Shown here piece by piece: positions 1 through 9,687 of a DNA stretch of 64,000 bases. The position numbers and the translations under genes are program-made. The notes beneath the pieces are model-generated. The model saw only the letters and a list, made by a program, of their open reading frames with translations, did not search any database and had not been told where the DNA came from. The DNA is taken from NCBI GenBank assembly GCA_037623315.1, contig JBBJJH010000004.1, positions 1-64,000 of the forward strand, given 5' to 3'. Every line of letters starts with the position of its first letter. Position 1 is the stretch's first letter. Origin of the DNA: Halanaerobiaceae bacterium ANBcell28. GTDB lineage: Bacteria; Bacillota; Halanaerobiia; Halanaerobiales; DTU029.

Positions 1-71
1 CTATAGATTTTTGCTGTTGAAACTTTTGTAAATAAAATTTACTCTTTATAGCTGTGTTTTTAAAGAAATCC

Positions 72-100
72 TTGACAATTATAAGCCATTATAATATAAT
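72..100 (+). promoter_or_regulatory. Sigma-A promoter of the metG T-box transcript
   Basis: A consensus -35 box TTGACA (72-77) is separated by 17 bases from a consensus -10 box TATAAT (95-100). It lies just upstream of the metG T-box leader and is the obvious start of that transcript. Bases 1-71 show no gene. Confidence 0.8.
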
Positions 101-114
101 ATTTTGAAATAAAT

Positions 115-400
115 AAAAGCTATGAAAAGATAGAGTAAAGTGATGAATGGTTTACAGAGAACCCTTGATGCTGAGATTGGGTAAATTGAAGTCACTTGAA
201 TATGGTCTTTGAGCTGTGTATCCAATCCTTTATGGTAGTAGAATACACCGTTAGTGCACCCGTTATCGTGCTAGAGTATAAGCATATCATTTTATGCCGT
301 ACTTGAAGAGGTTGATGCTGTGAGGCATTAACAAACTGAGGTGGTACCACGAGTATATACTCTCGTCCTCTAGTAATTTACTAGGGGGTGAGAGTTTTTT
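115..400 (+). promoter_or_regulatory. T-box riboswitch (Met), metG leader
   Basis: The leader carries the conserved T-box sequence TGGTACCAC (342-350). An AG-box-like and GCTGAGAT segment lies around 160-177. The specifier-loop context ends in CTTTGAGCTG (about 207-216). The codon in the specifier position is ATG (202-204), two bases before that motif, as in the other two T-boxes of this window. A terminator hairpin with a T-run lies at about 351-400. Known T-boxes sense uncharged cognate tRNA and antiterminate, so this one should raise metG expression on methionine starvation. The specifier assignment is by alignment with the thrS and pheS leaders. Confidence 0.92.
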
Positions 401-497
401 AATGCCTTGAAAATTTAAGAAAAAATTTTTTAATGGAAGATTAAAGTGAAAATCATCCTTTGATATTCCACAATCAAAATTGAAAGGGGTTATTATA

Positions 498-2129
498 ATG
501 AGTATATTTATTGGTGGTGCCTGGCCTTCCGCAAATGGTTCATTGCATTTAGGTCATATTGCAAGTTTGTTACCTGGAGATATTTTAGCCAGGTACTATA
601 GATTAAAAGGAGAGGATGTTTTGTATCTTTCCGGTAGTGATTGTCATGGAACTCCTATTACCTTAAGAGCTAAGGAAGAAGGTTTAAGTCCTTCATCTAT
701 AAGTGACCGCTACCATCAAGAGTTTGTTGAATGCTTTAAAAGACTTGGTTTTAGCTATGATTTATATACCCGAACAGACAATGAGTTTCATCATCAGCTT
801 GTACAGAAAATCTTTTTAGAACTTTTAGAAAAGGGGTATGTTTTTAAAAAAGAAGTTGAACAGATTTTTTGTGAGAAATGTGAGCAGTTTCTTCCTGATA
901 GATATCTGGAAGGCATCTGTCCTTATTGTGGAGATATAGCCAGAGGTGATCAATGTGATTCCTGTTCAGCCTTAATTGATGCACTGGAATTAAAGGAAAA
1001 GAAGTGTAAGATATGTGGTCATGAGCCACTTCGTAAAAAAACAGAGCATTTCTATTTTGCGTTATCTAAATTTCAGGAGAACTTAAGTGAATATTTAGAG
1101 ACTTCTTCTGGGTGGAGGGATAATGCCCTTAAATTGACAGAAAGGTATCTAAAAGAAGGCCTTATTGATAGGGCAGTTACAAGAGATTTAGATTGGGGAA
1201 TTAATGTTCCCATAGAAGGATATCAAGAAAAAAAGATATATGTTTGGATTGAAGCAGTCTTAGGTTATTATACTGCTAGTAAACAATGGTCTAAAGAGCA
1301 AAAAAAAGATTGGCAGAAATTCTGGCAAGAAGATGTAAAGGCATATTATGTTCATGGGAAAGATAATATTCCTTTTCATACTATAATATTACCTGCTTTG
1401 CTAAAAGGTTTAGGAGATTTGCATTTGCCAGATCATATAATATCAAGTGAGTATTTGAATATTGAAGGCAAAAAATTATCTACCAGTAAGAACTGGGCTG
1501 TTTGGGCATCAGATATTTTAGAAAGATATCACCCTGATTCTATTAGATATTATTTGACAATCAATGCTCCTGAAAAAAGAGATAGCAATTTCTCATGGGA
1601 AGAATTTATTAATAGTTACAATGGAGAATTACTTGCAGCCTATGGTAATTTTGTAAACAGGACACTGGTTTTTGTAGAGAAATATTTTCAATCTGAAATA
1701 CCAGGAGCTAAGATAGATCAAAATATAAAAGAGAATTTAATTGAATTATATAAATCAAGTGCTGGAAAAATAGAGAAAGGAAATATTAAGTTTGCTCTTG
1801 AAGAGATTTTTGATTTTATTAGAAAGATGAATAAATACTATGATGAGGAAAGACCTTGGATTACTAGAAAAGAGGATATAGCAAAATGTAAAAATACAAT
1901 TTATTCATGTGTGCAATCAATAGTTAATCTATCAATTATCTTACATCCTTTTTTGCCTTTTTCCTCAGAAATATTAGCAAATATATTTGATATTGACATA
2001 AGTTCATGGCAGTTTAAAGAAGTAAATCACTGTAAAAAGTTGACTAATGTAGAAATCTTATTTGAAAGGATAGATAAAGAGACAATTAATCAAGAAAGAG
2101 ATATACTTTTAAAACAATTTAAAAATTAA
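498..2129 (+). CDS. metG: Methionyl-tRNA synthetase
   Basis: Class I synthetase that charges tRNA-Met in the cytoplasm. The HIGH motif is HLGH (residues 17-20) and the KMSKS motif is KLSTS (326-330). Two complete zinc knuckles interrupt the connective peptide, with Cys 125/128, 141/144, 153/156 and 170/173. At 543 residues it ends after the anticodon-binding helical domain and lacks the C-terminal tRNA-binding (Trbp111-like) domain found in many MetRS enzymes. The start is ATG 498, because AAAGGGG lies 8 bases upstream; an in-frame TTG at 480 would precede the ribosome site. It is single-gene, under a Met T-box. A GC-rich hairpin follows. The assignment is secure. Confidence 0.97.
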   Translation: MSIFIGGAWPSANGSLHLGHIASLLPGDILARYYRLKGEDVLYLSGSDCHGTPITLRAKEEGLSPSSISDRYHQEFVECFKRLGFSYDLYTRTDNEFHHQLVQKIFLELLEKGYVFKKEVEQIFCEKCEQFLPDRYLEGICPYCGDIARGDQCDSCSALIDALELKEKKCKICGHEPLRKKTEHFYFALSKFQENLSEYLETSSGWRDNALKLTERYLKEGLIDRAVTRDLDWGINVPIEGYQEKKIYVWIEAVLGYYTASKQWSKEQKKDWQKFWQEDVKAYYVHGKDNIPFHTIILPALLKGLGDLHLPDHIISSEYLNIEGKKLSTSKNWAVWASDILERYHPDSIRYYLTINAPEKRDSNFSWEEFINSYNGELLAAYGNFVNRTLVFVEKYFQSEIPGAKIDQNIKENLIELYKSSAGKIEKGNIKFALEEIFDFIRKMNKYYDEERPWITRKEDIAKCKNTIYSCVQSIVNLSIILHPFLPFSSEILANIFDIDISSWQFKEVNHCKKLTNVEILFERIDKETINQERDILLKQFKN

Positions 2130-2134
2130 ATTGT

Positions 2135-2160
2135 TTAAGGCGGGGGCACCCCCGCCTTAA
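2135..2160. terminator. GC-rich hairpin between metG and the SHOCT gene
   Basis: An 11-bp perfect stem (TTAAGGCGGGG and its complement) with a 4-base loop sits between two convergent genes. No long T-run follows on either strand, so it is a weaker intrinsic terminator than its stem suggests. The convergent position supports a bidirectional role. Confidence 0.65.
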
Positions 2161-2187
2161 ATTAGATTAAAGGGATTTAATGAGTGT

Positions 2188-2577
2188 CTAAGAAAATAAT
2201 TGATTCAATAATAATTGACTATATACTTCTGGTTCGTAGATAATTAGATATGTATTTCCCATAATTGCTATAATTGATATTACAAGACCAGCTATTGCTA
2301 ATCCTTTTGATGGTTTATTGCCCACCATTCCGGAGATTGATAATATAAGTGCAACTATTCCTATAATTAAATCTAAGATTGCAATTGGAAGAATCAAGCT
2401 AACTATTGCCATAATAAAACCTGCAATTCCGAAAGCTGGACTTCCTGTTCTGAGTTCATTTGGAGATACTGGTGCATTTAATATATCTTTTTTTCTCTGA
2501 TTAAATTCTTCCTCAGTGATAACACCATCTTCTTTAAGTTTGGCTAAATTCTCTAAGCTTTGATAACTTGTAGACAT
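2188..2577 (-). CDS. SHOCT-domain, DUF4190-type membrane protein
   Basis: 129 residues. The N-terminal 35 residues have the SHOCT pattern: leucine, a run of acidic and lysine residues, then GVITEEEFNQRKKDIL. SHOCT is a short oligomerisation motif. The rest contains two to three hydrophobic segments (about 50-75, 78-90 and 95-115) with a GIVALILSISG core typical of DUF4190. A good ribosome site (AGAAGGGGG, read on the minus strand) precedes ATG 2577. The function is unknown. It is transcribed towards metG and looks monocistronic. Confidence 0.75.
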   Translation of the reverse strand: MSTSYQSLENLAKLKEDGVITEEEFNQRKKDILNAPVSPNELRTGSPAFGIAGFIMAIVSLILPIAILDLIIGIVALILSISGMVGNKPSKGLAIAGLVISIIAIMGNTYLIIYEPEVYSQLLLNQLFS

Positions 2578-2839
2578 TTTTATAAGCCCCCTTCTTTTTA
2601 CTTAATAATATTATACTAAGCTATTTTTTGTGAAAAATTTAATAAATAACTTTCTAAAAATTTCATACTAAGTAAAATTTATTCAATTACATAGTTCTAT
2701 ATTCATGGGCAATTTCCTTTATAAATATGAAATATTTTCTAATTAATCTTATTTAACCCAAATTATATTAACATACTGAATAATTTATATTTTAAATCTA
2801 ATAATAATTAGGTAGTATTCTATGAGGGGGTGATGGTTA

Positions 2840-3547
2840 TTGGAGGTAGTAACAAGAGCAATAATATATTATTTTTGGTCAATTTTACTATTGCGTATGA
2901 TGGGGAAGAGTTTAACCTTCCAGCAGAAACCCTATGATTTTGTAGTTATGATGATAATTGGTTCTGCTTCTGCAGCATTGATGATAAATAGGGATGTTCC
3001 TATTTTTAACGGAATGGTAGCATTATTAGTACTAGCTATTTTACATACAATAATAAGTATTGCTAGTTTGAATAATACTTTAAAGGGGATCATTGGTGGT
3101 CAGCCAGATATTATTATTCGTAATGGTCAGATTGTTAAAGCAAATATGATAAAGAATCAAATAAATTTAAATCAATTACTTGCAGGTTTAAGAAATCAGG
3201 GATATCCTCGCATAAATGATATTGAATATGCTATTATGGAAGCTAATGGTCAGCTTTCTGTGATTCCAAAAGCCCAGAATAGGGCTCTTCAACCTCAAGA
3301 CTTGGAAGTGAAAACAAATTATGAAGGTTTGGCAGTAGCTTTGATCATGGATGGAGTATTGATTAAAGAAAACATTAAGGATCTTGGAATTGATCGTAAT
3401 TGGCTAAATCAAGAGTTATCAAGCAGAGACTTAGAGATTAAAGACGTTTTTCTAGCTGTTTTGGGAACAGATAGTAGCCTTTACATTGCTGAACAGTCTC
3501 CGATTAATTCTTTTAAAGCATTTTTCGTAGGCGAGGGTAAGGATTAG
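2840..3547 (+). CDS. DUF421 membrane protein (YetF/YrbG-like)
   Basis: 235 residues. Three N-terminal hydrophobic segments (about 5-20, 32-48, 55-75) are followed by a soluble alpha/beta part carrying the family's repeated features: RNGQIV around residue 97, then LRNQGYPRINDIEYAIMEAN. DUF421 proteins are membrane proteins of uncertain function, linked in spore formers to spore or envelope traits. The start is TTG 2840, the only start in frame that sits correctly (9 bases) behind GAGGGGG. There is no obvious operon partner, and it converges with the flavoprotein gene downstream. Confidence 0.85.
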   Translation: MEVVTRAIIYYFWSILLLRMMGKSLTFQQKPYDFVVMMIIGSASAALMINRDVPIFNGMVALLVLAILHTIISIASLNNTLKGIIGGQPDIIIRNGQIVKANMIKNQINLNQLLAGLRNQGYPRINDIEYAIMEANGQLSVIPKAQNRALQPQDLEVKTNYEGLAVALIMDGVLIKENIKDLGIDRNWLNQELSSRDLEIKDVFLAVLGTDSSLYIAEQSPINSFKAFFVGEGKD

Positions 3548-3558
3548 GTTAATGTTTT

Positions 3559-4800
3559 TTATTTTTCTCTTATAGACTTGCCAGCCAGATATCCTGTAGA
3601 AAATGCTGCCTGGAGATTATAACCACCAGTATCACCATCTATATCCAGAACCTCGCCTACAGCAAATAAGTTATTTACAATTCTGGATTCCATAGTCTTA
3701 GGATTGAGTTCTTTAAGATTGACTCCTCCTTTGGTAACCATAGCTTGATTGTATTCCCCTAATTTTTTAACTTCTAGAGTTAGTTCAAATAATAAGTTTA
3801 TTAACTTTTTTCGTTGTTCTTTACTTAACTGCGAAGCTTTAGTATCATCTGATATATTTGCTAATTCTAATAATTTTTCTAAAAGTCTCTGGGGAAGAGG
3901 AAGGTCTTTTATTAGGTTTTTAAATAATACCTTTCCATTACTGTTTATCATTTTGAGGATTTTTTGATCTAAATTAGATTTATTTTCGGAATTTATTAAC
4001 TTGATTTTTATTATATCATTAGCCAGGATGTAACGAGAATAGTTAAGTATCCCAGGTCCTGAGATTCCTTTATGTGTAAATAATATATCTCCAGTCCATC
4101 TTTTTATTAAGCTCTTATCACGCCAAAGAGATATATTACTATTACTTAGAGAAATACCAGAAAGGTCAGTAAAAGAATAGTCCTTGATATAAAGGGGAGC
4201 TAAAGCTGGCTGAGGCTCAATGATTTTATGTCCTAAAGACTTAGCAAAAGAGTAGCCATCCCCTGAGGATCCTGTTGTAGGATAAGATTTTCCGCCTGTA
4301 GCAATGACCAGATATTTGGATTTGTATTCTTCTTTACTGCTTTTAATATAGAATCTATGATCTTCATTTTTCTTTTTTTCACTTACTTTAACTTCCTTTA
4401 CACTTTCACTTAGTTTTATTTCTATTCCTTTCTTTTTACATTCATTTAATAGAACATTTAAAATATCTTTGGCTTTATATGAAGAAGGGAATATCTTACC
4501 TTTTTCTGTGCTTACAAAATCAATTCCTCGTTCTTTAAAAAATAATAATAAATTCTCATTAGAAAATTTATATAATGCCTGTCTTAGAAATCTATAATTA
4601 TCACCATAATGATCTAGAAATTCCTTGATCTTACCTTCCTGAGTAAGATTGCATTGACCCGCACCAGTAATTAATAGTTTTTTGCCTGCTGTAGGGTTCT
4701 TTTCCAGGACTATAATTTTCTGATTTTTTGAGCTGGCCTGGATAGCTGTAAATAATCCAGCAGGCCCTGCTCCAATTACTATGGTATCTACTACTATCAT
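3559..4800 (-). CDS. HI0933-family FAD-dependent oxidoreductase
   Basis: 413 residues. The N-terminal dinucleotide-binding motif GAGPAG lies at residues 10-15. The family motifs GAGQCNLT (about 46-53) and a C-terminal GEVLDIDGDTGGYNLQ are present. The family (YtfP/BaiN/HI0933) binds FAD and probably reduces an unknown substrate; BaiN, one member, acts on bile acid intermediates. ATG 4800 has a GAGGGA site 5 bases upstream. A heavily deleted second copy lies at 12523-12972, so the gene was once duplicated here. Confidence 0.88.
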   Translation of the reverse strand: MIVVDTIVIGAGPAGLFTAIQASSKNQKIIVLEKNPTAGKKLLITGAGQCNLTQEGKIKEFLDHYGDNYRFLRQALYKFSNENLLLFFKERGIDFVSTEKGKIFPSSYKAKDILNVLLNECKKKGIEIKLSESVKEVKVSEKKKNEDHRFYIKSSKEEYKSKYLVIATGGKSYPTTGSSGDGYSFAKSLGHKIIEPQPALAPLYIKDYSFTDLSGISLSNSNISLWRDKSLIKRWTGDILFTHKGISGPGILNYSRYILANDIIKIKLINSENKSNLDQKILKMINSNGKVLFKNLIKDLPLPQRLLEKLLELANISDDTKASQLSKEQRKKLINLLFELTLEVKKLGEYNQAMVTKGGVNLKELNPKTMESRIVNNLFAVGEVLDIDGDTGGYNLQAAFSTGYLAGKSIREK

Positions 4801-4975
4801 AAAATTCCCTCATTTCTTAGTATGTGAATCTCTCCAATTAAATCAGAGATTTAAGATGGAGTTTTATTGAGACTTTTGATAAATTTCTAATAATTATATT
4901 TTAATTAAATATTCACAGTTTATTAGAATGTGTTATAATATGTAAGAGAAATAAATGTGCTAAGGAGAAAGTAAA

Positions 4976-5497
4976 ATGACCTCAAAAATAAATACATATT
5001 CACTTTTAGATAAGAACTTAAAAAATTCTAATATATATTATCATGAAATCATTGATTTTACAAACCTTGTTTTAGACAAACATGAAAAATCTTATAATGA
5101 TATTCTTGAAGATTATCTATCATTTTTGAATAGAAAAGAACTAGATTTAGAAATAGATAAAAGAGAAGCCATCTTAGAAATACTTCTTACAGGAGTATTA
5201 TGTGAAATATATATAGAAAAAATTAATAATTATAATAGCTTATTAATTAAGATAAGTTCTTTGCTGACTTAAAAAAAAGTGCAAAAAGATGTATTAGGTG
5301 AAGATGTATCTATTATAGGAGTAGCTTGTTTGCTAAATTTGCTTTCTGGTGGTTGGAAAGCAAAAGAAATGGGAATGCCAGCACTATGTGTTTTGTTGGA
5401 TTATTGTGGATGTAAAAATCACTGGGATAAAAAAGGTGTTATAACAAATTTGAATTATGAGCAACTAAGTAATATTATGAGGGAAGGAAAGGTATAG
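4976..5497 (+). pseudogene. DUF116-like gene, internally deleted with an in-frame stop
   Basis: Two open stretches in the same frame are split by one TAA at 5270-5272: 98 codons with a good ribosome site (AAGGAGA), then about 74 more codons to 5497. The second part contains VACLLNLLSGGWKA and LDYCGCKNHW. From memory of the family these resemble the C-terminus of DUF116-type cysteine-rich proteins. The first part resembles their acidic helical N-terminus. Full family members are roughly twice as long or more, and the central cysteine-rich part is absent. The simplest reading is one gene that lost its middle and gained a stop. Two short expressed peptides or stop readthrough are less likely. 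The family call comes from recall only. Confidence 0.55.
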
Positions 5498-5573
5498 CAC
5501 AATTCTGTTCTAGGGTTATTTTTAACTAACTTTTTTTATAATTGCAAAAAATAAGTATAGCTTGTAAAAGTAA

Positions 5574-5617
5574 AAAGAGGGCAGGAGTATAAAGTAACTC
5601 GCTGCTCTCTTTTTTTG
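5574..5617 (+). terminator. Intrinsic terminator
   Basis: A stem AGAGGGCAG pairs with CTGCTCTCT and is followed by seven T. It ends the DUF116-like remnant's transcript. The remaining 220 bases up to the cellulase gene are very AT-rich, and I see no gene in them. Confidence 0.8.
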
Positions 5618-5838
5618 TTCAATTAATTGTAAATATTAGCAGGACTTTGCTTTATCATGTAGAATTAAAACTTTATACCATAATTATGTAGAGAAGGAAT
5701 AATAATCATAGCGTAGATATTTAAGTTTTTTATTTTTATAGTTATAAGAGATAATTATATCAGTTTATTCATAAGTTTTTAAATATTTTTGAATAACTGA
5801 TTTTATATATAAATAATTTTAAGGAGTTGATTAAGTAT

Positions 5839-8800
5839 ATGTTGTTTAAGAGAATCACCATTATATTATTTTTGGCGATGATGATCTTTATTGCTGGATG
5901 TTCTTCTATTTTTGATTCAATTAGTGGTAGTTACTATACGGTTAACATTGATGTAATTGGAAATGGTACTGTAGAACCTTTTTATAATTCATCTCAATTT
6001 GTTGAGAAAAATGGAGAACTCACACTAGAAGCTATTCCGTCAGAAGGTGAACATTTTATCGAATGGAAGGGTAGCTTAACAGGTACTGAGACAAAGAAAA
6101 CTATAACTGTGACAGCCGAGATGGATATAGTTGCCGTTTTTTCTGAAAGTGGTGTTATAACTAACCCTTCTGACTCTTATTTATATTTTAATGATAATGT
6201 TAGAAGACCTTCTGAGGCAGGAGCTTTGCAAATACTTGAACATAATGGAATCATGACTCTGGCCGATCAATATGGAGATCCGATTCAGTTACGTGGTATG
6301 AGTACTCATGGTTTGCAATGGTTTCCAGAAATAATAAATGATAATGCATTTGCTGCACTTGCAAATGATTGGGAGTCTAATGTAATTCGTCTTGCTATGT
6401 ATGTTGGTGAAAATGGTTATGCCTATAATCCAGAAGTTAAAGATAGGGTTATTGAAGGTATTGAACTGGCTATAGCTCATGATATGTATGTAATTGTTGA
6501 TTGGCATGTACATGCACCTGGAGATCCAACTGACCCTATTTATAGTGGTGCAATGGATTTCTTTGAGGATATATCTTCAAGATATCCAAATCATCCAAAT
6601 ATTATATATGAATTAGCTAATGAGCCAAGTAATAACACTAATGGTGGAAATGGCATTCCTAATAATGCAGAAGGTTGGCAAGTCGTTAAAGAATATTCAG
6701 AAGAACTTATTGAAATGCTTAGAGATAATGGAAATGAAAATCTTATAATTGTAGGTAATCCTAACTGGTGTCAGAGACCTGATTTAGCAGCAGATGATCC
6801 TATAGATGATAAGAATACTATATATTCATTCCATTTTTATTCTGGTACACATGCTGCTGAACCAGAAGCTTATGTAATGAATAATGTTATTTATGCTATG
6901 CAAAATGGTCTTGCCCTATTTGTGTCTGAATGGGGTACGAGTGAAGCTACTGGAGATGGTGGTCCATATTTAGAAGAAGCAGGTGAGTGGATTAAATTCC
7001 TAAATGCAAATAATATAAGTTGGGTTAATTGGTCTTTAACTAATAAAAATGAGACTTCAGGAGCATTTACTCCATTTGTAATGGGGATATCAGATGCAAC
7101 TGATCTTGATCCAGGAGCAGATCAGGTGTGGGAAATGGAAGAGTTAAGTGTTTCTGGAGAATATGTTCGAACACGTATTAAAGGAGATTATTATATCCCT
7201 ATAGAGCGTGAAGAAATAGATATACCAATTGATCATGATGATCTAGGTGTTTCAACTTTACCATCTGATTTTGAAAATGGAACTCGCCAGGGTTGGAGAT
7301 GGAATAGTAATTCAGGAGTTATAGGTTCTTTGACTATAGAAGAAGCTAATGCTTCAAATGCTTTATCATGGGAGCTTGCTTATCCTGAAGTAAAACCAAG
7401 TGATGGTTGGGCATCTGCAGCTTGGTTAGAATTGTATTTTGATAATTTAGTGAGAGGGAATAATGATTATCTTGCTTTTGATTATTATATTGATCCTGTA
7501 CGTGCTAATGAGGGTTCCATTGAAATTCATCTAGTATTTCAACCTCCTACTTCAGGATATTGGGCACAATCCTTAGATTCTTTTGTGATTGAATTGGATT
7601 CAATAGACCCTTCTAATGTAACAAGTGATGGCTTATATCATTATGAAGTTGAAATTGATATAAATAATATTAGTGTAGACGATAATGAACAACTTCGCAA
7701 TATGATATTAATTTTTGCGGATGTTGAAAGTGACTTTGCTGGTCGCATGTATATGGATAATGTAAGATTTGAGTCTTTCGAAGATGATGAAGATGAAGAA
7801 GATTTTGAGATTATCCATGACTTTGAAGATGAAGAAGAAGCACTTAGCATTTGGTGGTGGCATGGTGGTGTTAGTATAAAAGAAGCTAATGGTTCAAATG
7901 CTTTATCATGGGAAGTTACTTATCCTGATGACAAACCTGACGATGGATGGGCATCTGCACCTAGGATAGAATCGGCAAGAAGACCAGGCACTATAATTCC
8001 AGGTCAGAATAATCATTTTGCTTTTGATTTTTATCTTGAGCCTGATAGGGCAAGTACAGGTTTTATAAATATTAACTTAGTATTTTACCCTAATGGTACT
8101 TGGACTCAAGTTATAGACACATTCACTATAGATTTGAGTAAATTGGATTTAGTGACAGTAACACCTGATGGATTATATCATTATGAAGTTAAGATTGATA
8201 TAACTGATGTTGACAGAGAAAACTTTGTGATTAAAGAAGATACCGATCTTCTTAAAATTTTACTTATCTACCAGGATATTGAGAGTGATTTTTCAGGTAG
8301 AATGTATATGGATAATTTAAGATTTGAAAATCATGAATCTAAAGATAATGAAGATGAAATTGAAGAACCTATCGAACACGCACCATTAGGTATTTCTATA
8401 TTCCCTTCTGACTTTGAAGATGGGACTCGTCAGGGATGGGATTGGGATTCTGGGTCAGGTGTGCAAGGTTCTTTGACAATTGAAGATATTGGTGAATCAA
8501 ATGCTTTATCATGGGAAGTTGAATATCCGAAAGAAAAAGATGAAGATGATAACTGGACATCAGCATCGCGATTTGATTTTAGTATGCGAAATTTATTATT
8601 AGCTGATAATGACTCTTTTGTTTTTGATTTTTACCTTGAACCAGAACGGGCTAATGAAGGATCGATAAAAGTTCATTTAGCATTTGGCCCACCTCAAGCC
8701 GGTTACTGGGCACAGGCTGAAGATTATTTTGAAATTGATTTAACAAGATTAGATTCAGCACCAGTAGTTGATGGTTTATATCATTATGAAGTTAAGATTT

Positions 8801-9486
8801 CATTAACAGATTTTGATGCAAATGAAGATGATTTCGAAATCCAGGGTGATATTGATCTTTGGAGTATTGCTCTTATTTTTGAAGATGGTGAAAGTGATTT
8901 TTCAGGTAGAATGTACATGGATAATGTAAGATTTGAAAAACATAATTCTGAAGAAGATTTTGAGATTATCCATGACTTTGAAGATGAAGAAGAAGCACTT
9001 AGTATTTGGTGGTGGCATGGTGGTGTTAGTATAAAAGAAGCTAATGGTTCAAATGCTTTATCATGGGAAGTTACTTATCCTGATGACAAACCTGACGATG
9101 GATGGGCATCTGCACCTAGGATAGAATCGGCAAGAAGACCAGGCACTATAATTCCAGGTCAGAATAATCATTTTGCTTTTGATTTTTATCTTGAGCCTGA
9201 TAGGGCAAGTACAGGTTTTATAAATATTAACTTAGTATTTTACCCTAATGGTACTTGGACTCAAGTTATAGACACTTTCACTATAGATTTAAGCAAGCTG
9301 GATTTAGTGACAGTAACCCCAGATGGATTATATCATTATGAAGTTAAAATTGATATCAATGATGTTGACAGAGAAAACTTTGTGATTGAAGAAAATACAG
9401 ATCTTCTTAAAATTTTACTTGTTTTCCAGGATATTGGAAGTGATTTTTCAGGTAGAATGTACATGGATAACTTAAGATTTGAATAA
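5839..9486 (+). CDS. Lipoprotein GH5 endoglucanase with four CBM17/28-like modules
   Basis: 1215 residues from ATG 5839, with AAGGAG 12 bases upstream; TTG 5827 abuts the ribosome site and is less likely. Lipobox IAGC gives Cys21 as the lipid anchor. Residues about 34-105 form a divergent InlB-type beta repeat (EAIPSEGEHFIEWKG). The GH5 barrel follows (about 112-440), with acid/base Glu262 in ANEP and nucleophile Glu364 in SEWGTSE. Four copies of a carbohydrate-binding domain resembling CBM17/28 follow, at about 467-647, 654-832, 849-1034 and 1039-1215. They are separated by acidic linkers. Copies 2 and 4 are nearly identical in DNA. It probably cuts beta-1,4-glucan (cellulose, lichenan) at the cell surface. 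The CBM family is recalled from the SDFENGTRQGW.W pattern, not searched. Confidence 0.9.
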   Translation: MLFKRITIILFLAMMIFIAGCSSIFDSISGSYYTVNIDVIGNGTVEPFYNSSQFVEKNGELTLEAIPSEGEHFIEWKGSLTGTETKKTITVTAEMDIVAVFSESGVITNPSDSYLYFNDNVRRPSEAGALQILEHNGIMTLADQYGDPIQLRGMSTHGLQWFPEIINDNAFAALANDWESNVIRLAMYVGENGYAYNPEVKDRVIEGIELAIAHDMYVIVDWHVHAPGDPTDPIYSGAMDFFEDISSRYPNHPNIIYELANEPSNNTNGGNGIPNNAEGWQVVKEYSEELIEMLRDNGNENLIIVGNPNWCQRPDLAADDPIDDKNTIYSFHFYSGTHAAEPEAYVMNNVIYAMQNGLALFVSEWGTSEATGDGGPYLEEAGEWIKFLNANNISWVNWSLTNKNETSGAFTPFVMGISDATDLDPGADQVWEMEELSVSGEYVRTRIKGDYYIPIEREEIDIPIDHDDLGVSTLPSDFENGTRQGWRWNSNSGVIGSLTIEEANASNALSWELAYPEVKPSDGWASAAWLELYFDNLVRGNNDYLAFDYYIDPVRANEGSIEIHLVFQPPTSGYWAQSLDSFVIELDSIDPSNVTSDGLYHYEVEIDINNISVDDNEQLRNMILIFADVESDFAGRMYMDNVRFESFEDDEDEEDFEIIHDFEDEEEALSIWWWHGGVSIKEANGSNALSWEVTYPDDKPDDGWASAPRIESARRPGTIIPGQNNHFAFDFYLEPDRASTGFININLVFYPNGTWTQVIDTFTIDLSKLDLVTVTPDGLYHYEVKIDITDVDRENFVIKEDTDLLKILLIYQDIESDFSGRMYMDNLRFENHESKDNEDEIEEPIEHAPLGISIFPSDFEDGTRQGWDWDSGSGVQGSLTIEDIGESNALSWEVEYPKEKDEDDNWTSASRFDFSMRNLLLADNDSFVFDFYLEPERANEGSIKVHLAFGPPQAGYWAQAEDYFEIDLTRLDSAPVVDGLYHYEVKISLTDFDANEDDFEIQGDIDLWSIALIFEDGESDFSGRMYMDNVRFEKHNSEEDFEIIHDFEDEEEALSIWWWHGGVSIKEANGSNALSWEVTYPDDKPDDGWASAPRIESARRPGTIIPGQNNHFAFDFYLEPDRASTGFININLVFYPNGTWTQVIDTFTIDLSKLDLVTVTPDGLYHYEVKIDINDVDRENFVIEENTDLLKILLVFQDIGSDFSGRMYMDNLRFE
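7796..8336 (+). repeat. Long direct repeat, copy 1 (CBM module 2)
   Basis: About 540 bases recur at 8951-9484, an exact offset of 1155 bases (385 codons), with only scattered substitutions. The offset equals two modules, so a module pair was duplicated and one partner diverged, or conversion homogenised copies 2 and 4. Confidence 0.9.
8951..9484 (+). repeat. Long direct repeat, copy 2 (CBM module 4)
   Basis: Second copy of the repeat at 7796-8336. It ends at the stop codon of the glucanase gene. It is in frame and coding. Confidence 0.9.
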
Positions 9487-9539
9487 ATATTTGAAGGATG
9501 CTTAACTATCTCTAATCATCTAAATAGAATATAACACAA

Positions 9540-9580
9540 ATTATTCCTAAGTTACTTTTATTATGTAACTTAGGAATAAT
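9540..9580. terminator. Perfect 16-bp hairpin after the glucanase
   Basis: ATTATTCCTAAGTTAC pairs perfectly with its complement across a 9-base loop. A T-rich stretch is on the loop side and only a weak T-run follows. It separates the glucanase from the next lipoprotein gene. Confidence 0.65.
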
Positions 9581-9687
9581 AATTTAAGATATTTTTTGAA
9601 AATATCTTATAGGTATGTAATGTAGATAATAGAATATTAAATGTGTAGTTAGCTGTAATAAGTATTTAAAATTAAGGGGAGAGAAAA

